In this document: positions 51,681-59,239 of the stretch, one piece after another
Position numbering within the stretch: position 1 is the stretch's first letter
Layout: each line of letters starts with the position of its first letter
Assembly (NCBI RefSeq): GCF_020911865.1
Contig: NZ_CP087131.1
Location: forward strand, 1,922,001 to 1,986,000
Length of the DNA stretch: 64,000 nt
From: Chryseobacterium sp. C-71
GTDB lineage: Bacteria; Bacteroidota; Bacteroidia; Flavobacteriales; Weeksellaceae
Direction: 5' to 3'
The notes under the pieces: generated by a model
Seen by the model: only the letters and a program-made list of their open reading frames with translations
Databases searched by the model: none
What the model was told of the DNA's origin: nothing
Position numbers and translations under genes: made by a program

Positions 51681-53282
51681 TTAAGGGCAATTTTCTACTT
51701 TATGTCCGATTATCTTTTTACCTCCTGAAGCAGGTATTATATAATCAAAAGAAACAGACCGAAGAGATTTCAGATTGCCATTAGCATCTGTTTTTGCTAT
51801 GCTTACACCTGCATCATATTTTTGTAATATTTCCGCAAATGCAGATTCCAATCCGTCATTTTGGCTACTTCCTGAATAAGATGGCAATCTTCCTTGCATA
51901 TAATTATCATATATTTTATTAAAGTCATTACCAACTTGTGAATTTCTATTAAACACTTTTTTACCGTCCACAGTTATTGTATTACTTGAAGAGGGATATG
52001 CATCCAAAAAAGCTATAGCCTTTGCTCTATCATTAACAACTAAAGCATATTTAGTACCATTATAAACAAAGATTAATGACGTCTGAAAAGTAGGATAATT
52101 CTTCGAGTTTGCCAAAGTACTATAAAGATCTGCAACTGATGGAGGCGGGGCTCCATAATTAGGATGTGAATGAGCACTGGCAAGATAATTTCCGACAGGT
52201 GGAACTGTTATACTTACAGTTCCAGGATTGGAGGGATCATTATTACTATAAGGATCTTGGGCTATTGTAGTCGTTCCTGTATTAATAATTGCCATACCAT
52301 ATTCTGTGAAGCTATTAGCTGCATGACCTTCTAATGTACTAACTTCTGTTGAAATGTTGGGTTCATGCAAAATATCATTCGCAGCTTTTGTGGATGCTTT
52401 TGTTTTTCTGCATGGGTCATCAGCAGGGTTGGGTATTATGGTCTCAGTCGGCACCCCTATATTACAACCAAATTCATCTATAATACCTACTTCACCTGGG
52501 TTACCAGCTACTGTAGTACATGGATCAGGACCATTGCCTCCCGCACCTCCTCCGGGTCCCGAGTTATCTACCGGTGTTATAACGTGATCGACGGGCCCGG
52601 GAATATTCTGGCAATTCCAGAAAACTCCCGTGCCCCAATAAGCGGCTCCCGATGTGCCGGATAACTGACAAGACTGTCCCGGCAAGTGACGGTAGCCTGC
52701 ATCTGCACATGGCACCGGGTAAGAATAGTATTCCGGGGTACAGTTTGACCTCTGCGCTAAGGACGAAAAGTTTACACTTGCCAGTTCTGTTACCTCTGCT
52801 TTGTTTTTATAGTCTACATACTGTCGGTTTGCAATTTTAGCTTTATCAGATTCAGAAAGGCTCAGAACAATATGAAATGTTCTGTAAGTTCCGTCAGGCT
52901 GTGGAGTAAGGAGAAGGTTTTCTACAGGTGCATTGACAGACATATTTTCCCTGATTACACTGAAAGTATAGGTATGAAAGCCTGGCCCGTTTTCTATATA
53001 AACTACCTCATCGGTGTCTATAATAATTCCGTTTCCTACATTCACGAGTTTCCCCTGAATGTTCAGCTTTTGTTTTTCAACTTCTTTTTCTGCTTTTTCC
53101 AATTCCGGAAGAAGCTTTGCCTTGTGCTTGGCTTCGTTTAAAGAAATTCTTTTGGGAGTCAACTGAAATGCGCTGCTGTTATTGTAAGTTTCCTTTTCGG
53201 GAAGTAAATCCTGTCGGCAGGAGTGGAAAGATAGCAAAGCTATCATTATCAGGCAGAGCCTGAGCAATAGATTTTTCTTCAT
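51681..53282 (-). CDS. lipoprotein with a JAB/MPN (JAMM) metallopeptidase-like domain
   Basis: A 533-aa lipoprotein; the start at ATG 53282 gives a signal peptide ending at Cys22 (FHSC). The N-terminal part (about 30-170) has RISLNEAKHKAKLLPELEKA and IENGPGFHTYTFSVIRE, a domain seen in other Chryseobacterium lipoproteins; a Cys- and Gly/Pro-rich linker (about 175-290) follows. Near residue 371 the pattern HSHPNYGAPPPSVADLY fits the JAMM metal site H-x-H-(8)-S-x-x-D, and a Glu at about 327 (FTEYGMAI) is the expected acid. The role is not known; the N-terminus with a changing C-terminus recalls polymorphic toxins. It leads a four-gene leftward operon, divergent from an XRE regulator. Confidence 0.75.
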   Translation of the reverse strand: MKKNLLLRLCLIMIALLSFHSCRQDLLPEKETYNNSSAFQLTPKRISLNEAKHKAKLLPELEKAEKEVEKQKLNIQGKLVNVGNGIIIDTDEVVYIENGPGFHTYTFSVIRENMSVNAPVENLLLTPQPDGTYRTFHIVLSLSESDKAKIANRQYVDYKNKAEVTELASVNFSSLAQRSNCTPEYYSYPVPCADAGYRHLPGQSCQLSGTSGAAYWGTGVFWNCQNIPGPVDHVITPVDNSGPGGGAGGNGPDPCTTVAGNPGEVGIIDEFGCNIGVPTETIIPNPADDPCRKTKASTKAANDILHEPNISTEVSTLEGHAANSFTEYGMAIINTGTTTIAQDPYSNNDPSNPGTVSITVPPVGNYLASAHSHPNYGAPPPSVADLYSTLANSKNYPTFQTSLIFVYNGTKYALVVNDRAKAIAFLDAYPSSSNTITVDGKKVFNRNSQVGNDFNKIYDNYMQGRLPSYSGSSQNDGLESAFAEILQKYDAGVSIAKTDANGNLKSLRSVSFDYIIPASGGKKIIGHKVENCP

Positions 53283-53412
53283 AAACGTTTTGTGTTTTAA
53301 GTGATTAAATATATAAAATTTTTGTAACTCCACAAATATGTGACAAATATTCGAAAAAGAACCGGAAGAAAAATACTGATTTCCGTATTATTTTTCTAAA
53401 AGAAAAAATATG

Positions 53413-53420
53413 TACTTTTG
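53413..53420 (+). promoter_or_regulatory. -7 promoter element for the XRE gene; decides its start
   Basis: TACTTTTG (TAnnTTTG). The TTG at its end is in frame but lies in the promoter; ATG 53439 is 19 nt after the box. Confidence 0.6.
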
Positions 53421-53438
53421 AAAAAAATACTTCGAGTC

Positions 53439-53792
53439 ATGACATTAGGCGATAAACTGAAAAGAGCGAGAATCAACAAAAACTTTACACAAGAATATCT
53501 TGCAGAGGTTCTTAATGTTTCGCAAAAGACCTATTCAAATTTTGAGAACGACAAAAGTAAACCTGCTTTTGCGCAGGTAGAGGATATTGCCAATGTTTTA
53601 GAAATGAGCGTTTTAGATTTCCTAAGTGGTGATAACGTAACAATCAACAGTACAAATGGTGACCATAGTGGTTTTATTTATCAGAATCAATTTCCTGAAA
53701 AACTTGTAGAACAATACGAAGAACGCATTAAGGAATTAAAAGAGCAGGTTCAAGAATTGAAAGAAGAACTGAAAATAATAAAGAATAAATAA
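53439..53792 (+). CDS. XRE family helix-turn-helix regulator
   Basis: A 117-aa DNA-binding protein. The Xre-type HTH lies at residues about 6-60 (KLKRARINKNFTQEYLAEVL, VSQKTYSNFEND). The C-terminal third (about 83-117) is a Lys/Glu coiled coil (RIKELKEQVQELKEELKIIK) that probably dimerises it. It is transcribed divergently from the JAMM lipoprotein operon and may control that operon, although this is not shown. A terminator follows at 53803-53839. Confidence 0.88.
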   Translation: MTLGDKLKRARINKNFTQEYLAEVLNVSQKTYSNFENDKSKPAFAQVEDIANVLEMSVLDFLSGDNVTINSTNGDHSGFIYQNQFPEKLVEQYEERIKELKEQVQELKEELKIIKNK

Positions 53793-53802
53793 AACAAAAT
53801 AT

Positions 53803-53839
53803 AACAAACAGGGTAAGAAAATTTCTTACCCTGTTTGTT
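53803..53839. terminator. bidirectional rho-independent terminator
   Basis: An 18-bp perfect inverted repeat (AACAAACAGGGTAAGAAA and its complement) with one central base; it lies between the convergent XRE gene and the DUF6759-like gene. Confidence 0.85.
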
Positions 53840-53840
53840 G

Positions 53841-54542
53841 TTAATCAGCTACATCCAGCTGAATCTCAATATCTTTTGTAATCTTCTTTAATGAAGAATA
53901 TTTGGCATCACACACCATTGTTGTAAGTACATAATCTCCTTTTTCAATCAAAACAAAATTCTGCCCTTTTGCGGGAACGTCGAGATTATAGTATTTTTTT
54001 CCGCTTATTTTTACGATCAGTCTGCAGTTGGATTTGTTTTTAATATTGATATAGGCTTCCTTATCACTCGGATCGTTGTTAAAAAGATGGCTCAGCATTG
54101 ATGCCGTTTTTTTCGCTTTATCGCTTGGCTCTGCTTTTTTACTTGCACCTCCTACACTTGCATAGGTCACGTTTCTTTCCGGCTTAGAGGCATTTTTTAC
54201 ATTTGTAGATAAATTTTTACCCTTATTCAGTTCACTGTTGTTGACAATATTTTCAATTTTATCTTTACTGATTGGTTTTATGGTAGGTTTTGCTTCCGGT
54301 GAATTGTCTGCCATAATAATGGTAATCAATCTTTTCTTAAAAAAATCGGTTCTTGCGTGCCCTGGATTTTGTTTTAGAAAACCTGCAATAATTCTGGGTT
54401 CGTTAGAAGTTTCAGCTTCTGTTTCTGTGTAAATAATGACCGTTTCTTTCTCGGCGACTACTTTTGCTTTGCCTTTTTTCTTCTTTTGAGAGAAGCCAAG
54501 ACAGAATATGGAGAGGAATAAGATTAGAAATATTTTTTTCAT
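53841..54542 (-). CDS. DUF6759-like secreted protein
   Basis: A 233-aa exported protein with a signal peptide (about residues 1-18) and a very Lys-rich segment after it. The middle part is a low-complexity Asn/Lys/Ser stretch; the C-terminal 65 residues form a beta domain with NKSNCRLIVKISGKKYYNLD and VLIEKGDYVLTTMVC and two cysteines. I think it belongs to the DUF6759 group of Chryseobacterium proteins, with moderate certainty. No function is known. It ends 2 bp from the shared terminator and lies beside tsf. Confidence 0.7.
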   Translation of the reverse strand: MKKIFLILFLSIFCLGFSQKKKKGKAKVVAEKETVIIYTETEAETSNEPRIIAGFLKQNPGHARTDFFKKRLITIIMADNSPEAKPTIKPISKDKIENIVNNSELNKGKNLSTNVKNASKPERNVTYASVGGASKKAEPSDKAKKTASMLSHLFNNDPSDKEAYINIKNKSNCRLIVKISGKKYYNLDVPAKGQNFVLIEKGDYVLTTMVCDAKYSSLKKITKDIEIQLDVAD

Positions 54543-54619
54543 CGAGTAAAAACCTTTAAAAATTTATTAAATAATACTATAACGTGAAAAGTCATTTTTT
54601 AGTTTATCATTAAAATCAT

Positions 54620-54627
54620 TATCTTTG
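54620..54627 (+). promoter_or_regulatory. -7 promoter element for tsf
   Basis: TATCTTTG, 62 nt before the tsf start, so tsf has a long AT-rich leader. Confidence 0.6.
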
Positions 54628-54689
54628 CACATCTTTATAATAAACTATTAAAGTTAATCATAATTTTAAATAAAAAAATAATAAATATT

Positions 54690-55517
54690 ATGTCTTATTC
54701 ACCAGCTGCTGCAGACGTAGCAAAATTGAGAAACCAAACAGGTGCAGGTATGATGGACTGCAAGAAAGCTTTAGTTGAAGCAGAAGGAGACTTCGAAAAA
54801 GCAGTAGATATCCTTAGAAAAAAAGGACAAAAAGTTGCTGCTAACAGAGCTGACAGAGATTCTTCTGAAGGTGCAGTGATCGCTAGAGTAAATGAAGATA
54901 ACACTTTAGGTACTATCATCTCTTTAAACTGTGAGACTGACTTTGTTGCTAAAAACGAAGCGTTCATCGAGCTAGCTTACGAAATTGCTGAAATGGCTAT
55001 TTTCGCTGCTACAAAAGAAGAATTATTGGCTACAGATTTCCACGGAATGACTGTTGCTGAGAAATTGATCGAGCAAACCGGAGTTATCGGTGAGAAAATC
55101 GAGATCGGTGCATTCGAAAGAATTACAGGACCTTTCTTGGGAGCTTACATCCACGCTGGAAACAAAATCGCTGCAATCACTTCACTTTCTGCAAAAGTAG
55201 ACGGTGCTGACGAAGCTGCTAAAGCTGTTTCTATGCAGGCTGCTGCAATGAACCCAATCGCTCTTGACGAAACTAAAGTTTCTCAGGAAACGATCGATAA
55301 AGAATTGGAAATCGAAAGACACAAACTTACTGAAGAAGGTAAGCCTGCAAACATTATCGAAAACATTTTGAAAGGTAAAATGCAGAGATTCTACAAAGAT
55401 AACACTTTGGTACACCAGGATTTCATCAAAGACAGTTCTATTTCTGTTGCTGATTACGTAAAATCTGTAAACGCTGACTTGAAAGTTACAGGATTTGTAA
55501 GAGTAAGCTTAGCTTAA
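54690..55517 (+). CDS. tsf: translation elongation factor Ts
   Basis: A 275-aa protein that exchanges GDP for GTP on EF-Tu. The N-terminal UBA-like motif reads VAKLRNQTGAGMMDCKKALVEAEGDFEKAVDILRKKG (within about 9-45), and the TDFVAKNEAFIELAY motif (about 79-93) is intact. It lacks rpsB as its upstream neighbour, unlike the common rpsB-tsf pair; it has its own promoter and a terminator at 55542-55567. Confidence 0.96.
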   Translation: MSYSPAAADVAKLRNQTGAGMMDCKKALVEAEGDFEKAVDILRKKGQKVAANRADRDSSEGAVIARVNEDNTLGTIISLNCETDFVAKNEAFIELAYEIAEMAIFAATKEELLATDFHGMTVAEKLIEQTGVIGEKIEIGAFERITGPFLGAYIHAGNKIAAITSLSAKVDGADEAAKAVSMQAAAMNPIALDETKVSQETIDKELEIERHKLTEEGKPANIIENILKGKMQRFYKDNTLVHQDFIKDSSISVADYVKSVNADLKVTGFVRVSLA

Positions 55518-55541
55518 TCAATCTTTCCAAACAAATATATG

Positions 55542-55567
55542 ATCCCGGTGAAATTTTTCATCGGGAT
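55542..55567 (+). terminator. rho-independent terminator after tsf
   Basis: ATCCCGGTGAAA / TTTCATCGGGAT stem (one G-T pair) followed by T's. Confidence 0.8.
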
Positions 55568-55669
55568 TTTTTTATGCAAGCCAAATTATAGATATTAACT
55601 AATAATGAAGTTTATTTTAAATATTCAACACTATCTTATGTCAACCTATAACAAAAGAATTTATCACTC

Positions 55670-55944
55670 AATCTTGTAAATACAATAACACCAAATAGTG
55701 ATTGCCATAATGATGTTTTGAACTATTCTGAGCTTAGAATAAAAAAAATATAAGCATTGAAGTGATAGACAGATATGGCTTACCGATTTATAAATCTTCA
55801 GATAAAAATTACATCTGGGACGGAAAATCTGGCGGAAGACCTCTGTCAACAAGTACTTACCGGTACATTCTGAAATGGATAGAACCCGACACAAAATTAA
55901 CAGTTTCGCATTCCGTATGGTTATTAATTAAGAATCGAGAATAA
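55670..55944 (+). pseudogene. relic of a T9SS type B C-terminal module
   Basis: The frame reads NLVNTITPNSDCHNDVLNYSEL, then a frameshift at the A-run near 55740-55750, then IDRYGLPIYKSSDKNYIWDG and on to SVWLLIKNRE. Both parts match the C-terminus of the intact gene at 56023 (ITPNGDNVNDFLDYSEL … DRYGNKLF … WILVKNRE). It is the tail of a lost paralogue: no upstream part of the gene is left. Confidence 0.8.
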
Positions 55945-55992
55945 TTTTTACATTTTCTTTAGCATTTATTAACAATATATTAAATAATATAC

Positions 55993-56000
55993 TAATTTTG
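55993..56000 (+). promoter_or_regulatory. -7 promoter element for adhesin 1
   Basis: TAATTTTG, 22 nt before ATG 56023; the leader TAGAAATCCTAATTCTATAC is almost the same as in adhesin 2. Confidence 0.6.
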
Positions 56001-56022
56001 TAGAAATCCTAATTCTATACCT

Positions 56023-59000
56023 ATGAAAAGATTTCTACTCAGTTTAGTGATGGTTTTTCTTTCGTTCACCTCTTTATTTGCACAGAGAGATACTGAACAT
56101 TGGATTGCACCATTCTATTATTCACAACCTTACACGCAATCAGTTTATTTGTCAACAGATTCTGTAACACCTTTTGTAGTTACAATTTACAGCAACAATG
56201 TTGCTTTGGGGACAGTGACTATTAGCAAAGGTGCACCAATGACTTATGCAATACCAAATGAAAGAATTTCTACTAACGTTGCAGCAGAAGCATTTAATGT
56301 TATCAATAAAGGAATTTATTTACAAGCCAGTAAACCTTTCTATTGCACATTACGAATGGTAAGCAATACTACGCATGCAGAAATTGTCACCAGCAAAGGT
56401 AAAGCAGGTATCGGAAAAGAATTTTATGTAGCTGGCACACCAGCAGTCGGAAGCGCTACAACCAATAACTTTTCTGCCGGTGTTTTGGCAACAGAAGACA
56501 ATACTATAGTTACTGCAACTTGGAATGGAACCGTAGCATTCGTAGGTGGTGCTCCAACTACTAATACGCATACATTTACTTTAGATAAAGGAGAGTCTTT
56601 TATTTTCGCTGGTCTTCCCGGAACTAACGGGCAAAACCAATCTTCTTTTATTGGGGCAAAAATTATTTCTGATAAACCAATCACTCTAACCAACGGAAAT
56701 GTGAACGGTAATTTTGGAAATACTTTAGGCTCGGGATCTGATGCTATTTTAGACCAGTCAGTACCTGTCGAAAGACTAGGCAACACCTTTGCAATGGTAA
56801 GAACCAGATCTACAACTGCTGATTTAGAAGGTGCAATTGTTATTGCTACTGAAAACAACACACAAATATTCCTAAACGGATCTGGTACTGCGGCAGCAAC
56901 ATTAAACCAAGGTCAATGGTATAGAATTACAGGCGACAATTATGTAGCTCAAGGTACTTCAGGTCACTATAATATGCTTGTAAGCACCTCCAAAAACGTA
57001 TATCTTTATCAACTAGTATCAGTTTTAAATGGAAGCGCAACCTGCGGTTTCAATTACATCCCTCCATTGAACTGTTTTCTACCTAGAAAAATAGATGAAA
57101 TTGGTAAGATTAATGAAATGCCATTACCAAACCCTACACCGAATGATATGGTTATTAAACTAAACATATTGACGGAGGCAGGCGCAACTGTAACTGTTAG
57201 CAGCAATGGAGGTACACCTACTCCTCCTACCGCAGCCCAGGGTCCTTATCCATTAACTGGTAACACCGCTTGGGTTACGTATAGTATAGAAGGTGTTGCA
57301 GGAAATCTAACTATACAATCAAACAAAGCTGTAACCGCTGGGATAAACGGTGGATATAACACATCTGGCTATGGTGGATATTTTGCAGGATTTTCATCAA
57401 TCCCTCTAATTGCGAAACAAACAGGAGAGTGTATTCCGGGAATTATTCTGGAAGTAGATGATGGATATGAAACATATCAATGGTTTTTAAATGGTGCTGC
57501 TATATCTGGCGCAACATCTTACACATATACTCCTGCAGTAGCAGGAAATTATACTGTAAAGGTAACCATGGGAACTTGCCCTCCGCTTACTACACCAATT
57601 TATAAGGTATTTACTTGTCTGCAACAGACGACTAAATCTTTGTACATCTGTGGAAGTAAAGCAATTACTCCTGCTTTCACCAGCTCTACACAGGCTCCAA
57701 CACCAGGTTCTGTTACTATTGTTACACAACCAACAAACGGAACAGCTACGATAAATCCATCAAATGGTGTAATTACTTATATTCCAAATCCTGGATATTT
57801 AGGACCAGATGTTATTGTGTATAAATTCTGCGGTAATGCACCTGAGTTTGTAGATTGCGAACAAGTTACTTTAAACTTAAATTTAGTTCCATTCGTATTG
57901 ACAGACAGAACGATAAAAGCTTGTCAGTATTCAGGAAACGGATTTTTTGATTTAACTACGGCAAACGTTACAGACAACGCAGTGCCAACAACTAAAAAAT
58001 TCTATCCAACATTGGCTGACTTAACTGCAAATACCAATCAGATTAGCAATCCTACAAATTACTTTTCAGGAGCTGGATCAGTATATGTAGCTGTCACAAC
58101 TTCAGAAGGTTGTTTCGGAACTGCAAAAATTACACTAGACTTCTTCCCTACCCCGGTTGTGAATGATGCTACTCTCACGGTATGCTTTATTCAAAACAAT
58201 GAGACTAAAGGTCAATTTAATTTAACAACAGCGGTAATAAGCACTCAATCTCCTATTACCAAAAAGTACTATCCTACTTTCACTGATGCAAGCAACGGAA
58301 CCAATGAAATTTTGGCTCCAGACCTATTCATTTCTGGTGATGGATCTGTATATGCCAGAGTTTATAACTCAAATGGATGTTATGCAATAGCTAAAATTAA
58401 TCTTAAAGTAACTCCTCCAAAGAGATCAACCACATTGGTAGACAAATTTATATGCATCGATGAGAGAATCACATTAGATGCAGGAGCAGGATTTACATCT
58501 TATAAATGGAATACCGGTGAAACTACACAAACACTACAAGGCGTTGGAGTAGGTGAATATTGGGTAACTCTTGAAAACAACGGTTGTTTTATAAAACAAT
58601 TTGTAAATGTGAAGAAAGTAGGTGAGCCTGTAATTACTTCAATAGAGATATCAAACAATACAGCAACAGTAAACGTTACAGGAGGCAATGCTCCTTACCA
58701 GTACGCAGTTGATACGCCTGCGAATTGGCAAAACTCTAATGTATTTACCAATCTTACAAGAGGTCAACATGTGTTTTTTGTAAAAGATGAGGCTAATTGC
58801 GAACCTGTTTCTGTGGAGATTACAGTACCTAATCTGGTAAATGCTATCACACCAAATGGAGACAATGTAAATGATTTCTTAGACTATAGCGAATTGGCCT
58901 ACAAAGGCGATCTTACATTTGTAATATATGATCGATACGGTAATAAATTATTCACCGGCGACAGATCAAACAATTACAAATGGGATGGTAAATTTGCAGG

Positions 59001-59112
59001 CAAAGGAATTCTCACAGGAACTTATTGGTATCATATCAACTGGATAGAGCCAAATGCACAGAAAACACCAATCAAATACACAGGGTGGATTTTAGTAAAG
59101 AATAGAGAATAA
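56023..59112 (+). CDS. large secreted surface protein with an IgGFc-binding-like N-terminus and T9SS type B domain (adhesin 1)
   Basis: A 1029-aa protein. The signal peptide (about 1-20) is followed by a domain of about 400 residues that resembles the IgGFc-binding N-terminal family, with RDTEHWIAPFY, LATEDNTIVTATW and IGAKIISDKPITLTNGN. Ig-like or PKD-like beta domains follow (about 470-850), then the C-terminal module VNAITPNGDNVNDFLDY … DRYGNKLF … WILVKNRE, the gliding-motility/T9SS type B sorting signal. It is likely exported by type IX secretion and bound at the surface, perhaps as an adhesin. A terminator at 59126-59156 ends it. Confidence 0.88.
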   Translation: MKRFLLSLVMVFLSFTSLFAQRDTEHWIAPFYYSQPYTQSVYLSTDSVTPFVVTIYSNNVALGTVTISKGAPMTYAIPNERISTNVAAEAFNVINKGIYLQASKPFYCTLRMVSNTTHAEIVTSKGKAGIGKEFYVAGTPAVGSATTNNFSAGVLATEDNTIVTATWNGTVAFVGGAPTTNTHTFTLDKGESFIFAGLPGTNGQNQSSFIGAKIISDKPITLTNGNVNGNFGNTLGSGSDAILDQSVPVERLGNTFAMVRTRSTTADLEGAIVIATENNTQIFLNGSGTAAATLNQGQWYRITGDNYVAQGTSGHYNMLVSTSKNVYLYQLVSVLNGSATCGFNYIPPLNCFLPRKIDEIGKINEMPLPNPTPNDMVIKLNILTEAGATVTVSSNGGTPTPPTAAQGPYPLTGNTAWVTYSIEGVAGNLTIQSNKAVTAGINGGYNTSGYGGYFAGFSSIPLIAKQTGECIPGIILEVDDGYETYQWFLNGAAISGATSYTYTPAVAGNYTVKVTMGTCPPLTTPIYKVFTCLQQTTKSLYICGSKAITPAFTSSTQAPTPGSVTIVTQPTNGTATINPSNGVITYIPNPGYLGPDVIVYKFCGNAPEFVDCEQVTLNLNLVPFVLTDRTIKACQYSGNGFFDLTTANVTDNAVPTTKKFYPTLADLTANTNQISNPTNYFSGAGSVYVAVTTSEGCFGTAKITLDFFPTPVVNDATLTVCFIQNNETKGQFNLTTAVISTQSPITKKYYPTFTDASNGTNEILAPDLFISGDGSVYARVYNSNGCYAIAKINLKVTPPKRSTTLVDKFICIDERITLDAGAGFTSYKWNTGETTQTLQGVGVGEYWVTLENNGCFIKQFVNVKKVGEPVITSIEISNNTATVNVTGGNAPYQYAVDTPANWQNSNVFTNLTRGQHVFFVKDEANCEPVSVEITVPNLVNAITPNGDNVNDFLDYSELAYKGDLTFVIYDRYGNKLFTGDRSNNYKWDGKFAGKGILTGTYWYHINWIEPNAQKTPIKYTGWILVKNRE

Positions 59113-59125
59113 TTCTGAAATATAG

Positions 59126-59156
59126 AAAAAACCACGGTTAATAATCGTGGTTTTTT
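59126..59156 (+). terminator. rho-independent terminator after adhesin 1
   Basis: ACCACG / CGTGGT stem within flanking A and T runs, ending in a T-run. A similar hairpin recurs at 62921-62950. Confidence 0.7.
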
Positions 59157-59209
59157 TACATATTATTAATAAATCTTAAAAAAAACACAAAACATATTGA
59201 ATATTCTAC

Positions 59210-59217
59210 TATTTTTG
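59210..59217 (+). promoter_or_regulatory. -7 promoter element for adhesin 2
   Basis: TATTTTTG, 22 nt before ATG 59240, with a leader nearly identical to that of adhesin 1. Confidence 0.6.
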
Positions 59218-59239
59218 TAAAAATCCTAATTCTACGCTT

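Noticed and set aside
52354..52840. Open frames on the plus strand inside the JAMM lipoprotein gene
   Set aside because: They arise from the Gly/Pro-rich linker; no promoter and no protein family pattern.
56424..56861. Long open frame on the minus strand inside adhesin 1
   Set aside because: It is a shadow of the coding frame: low-complexity Val/Pro/Ala protein, no start signal, and the forward gene has clear domains.
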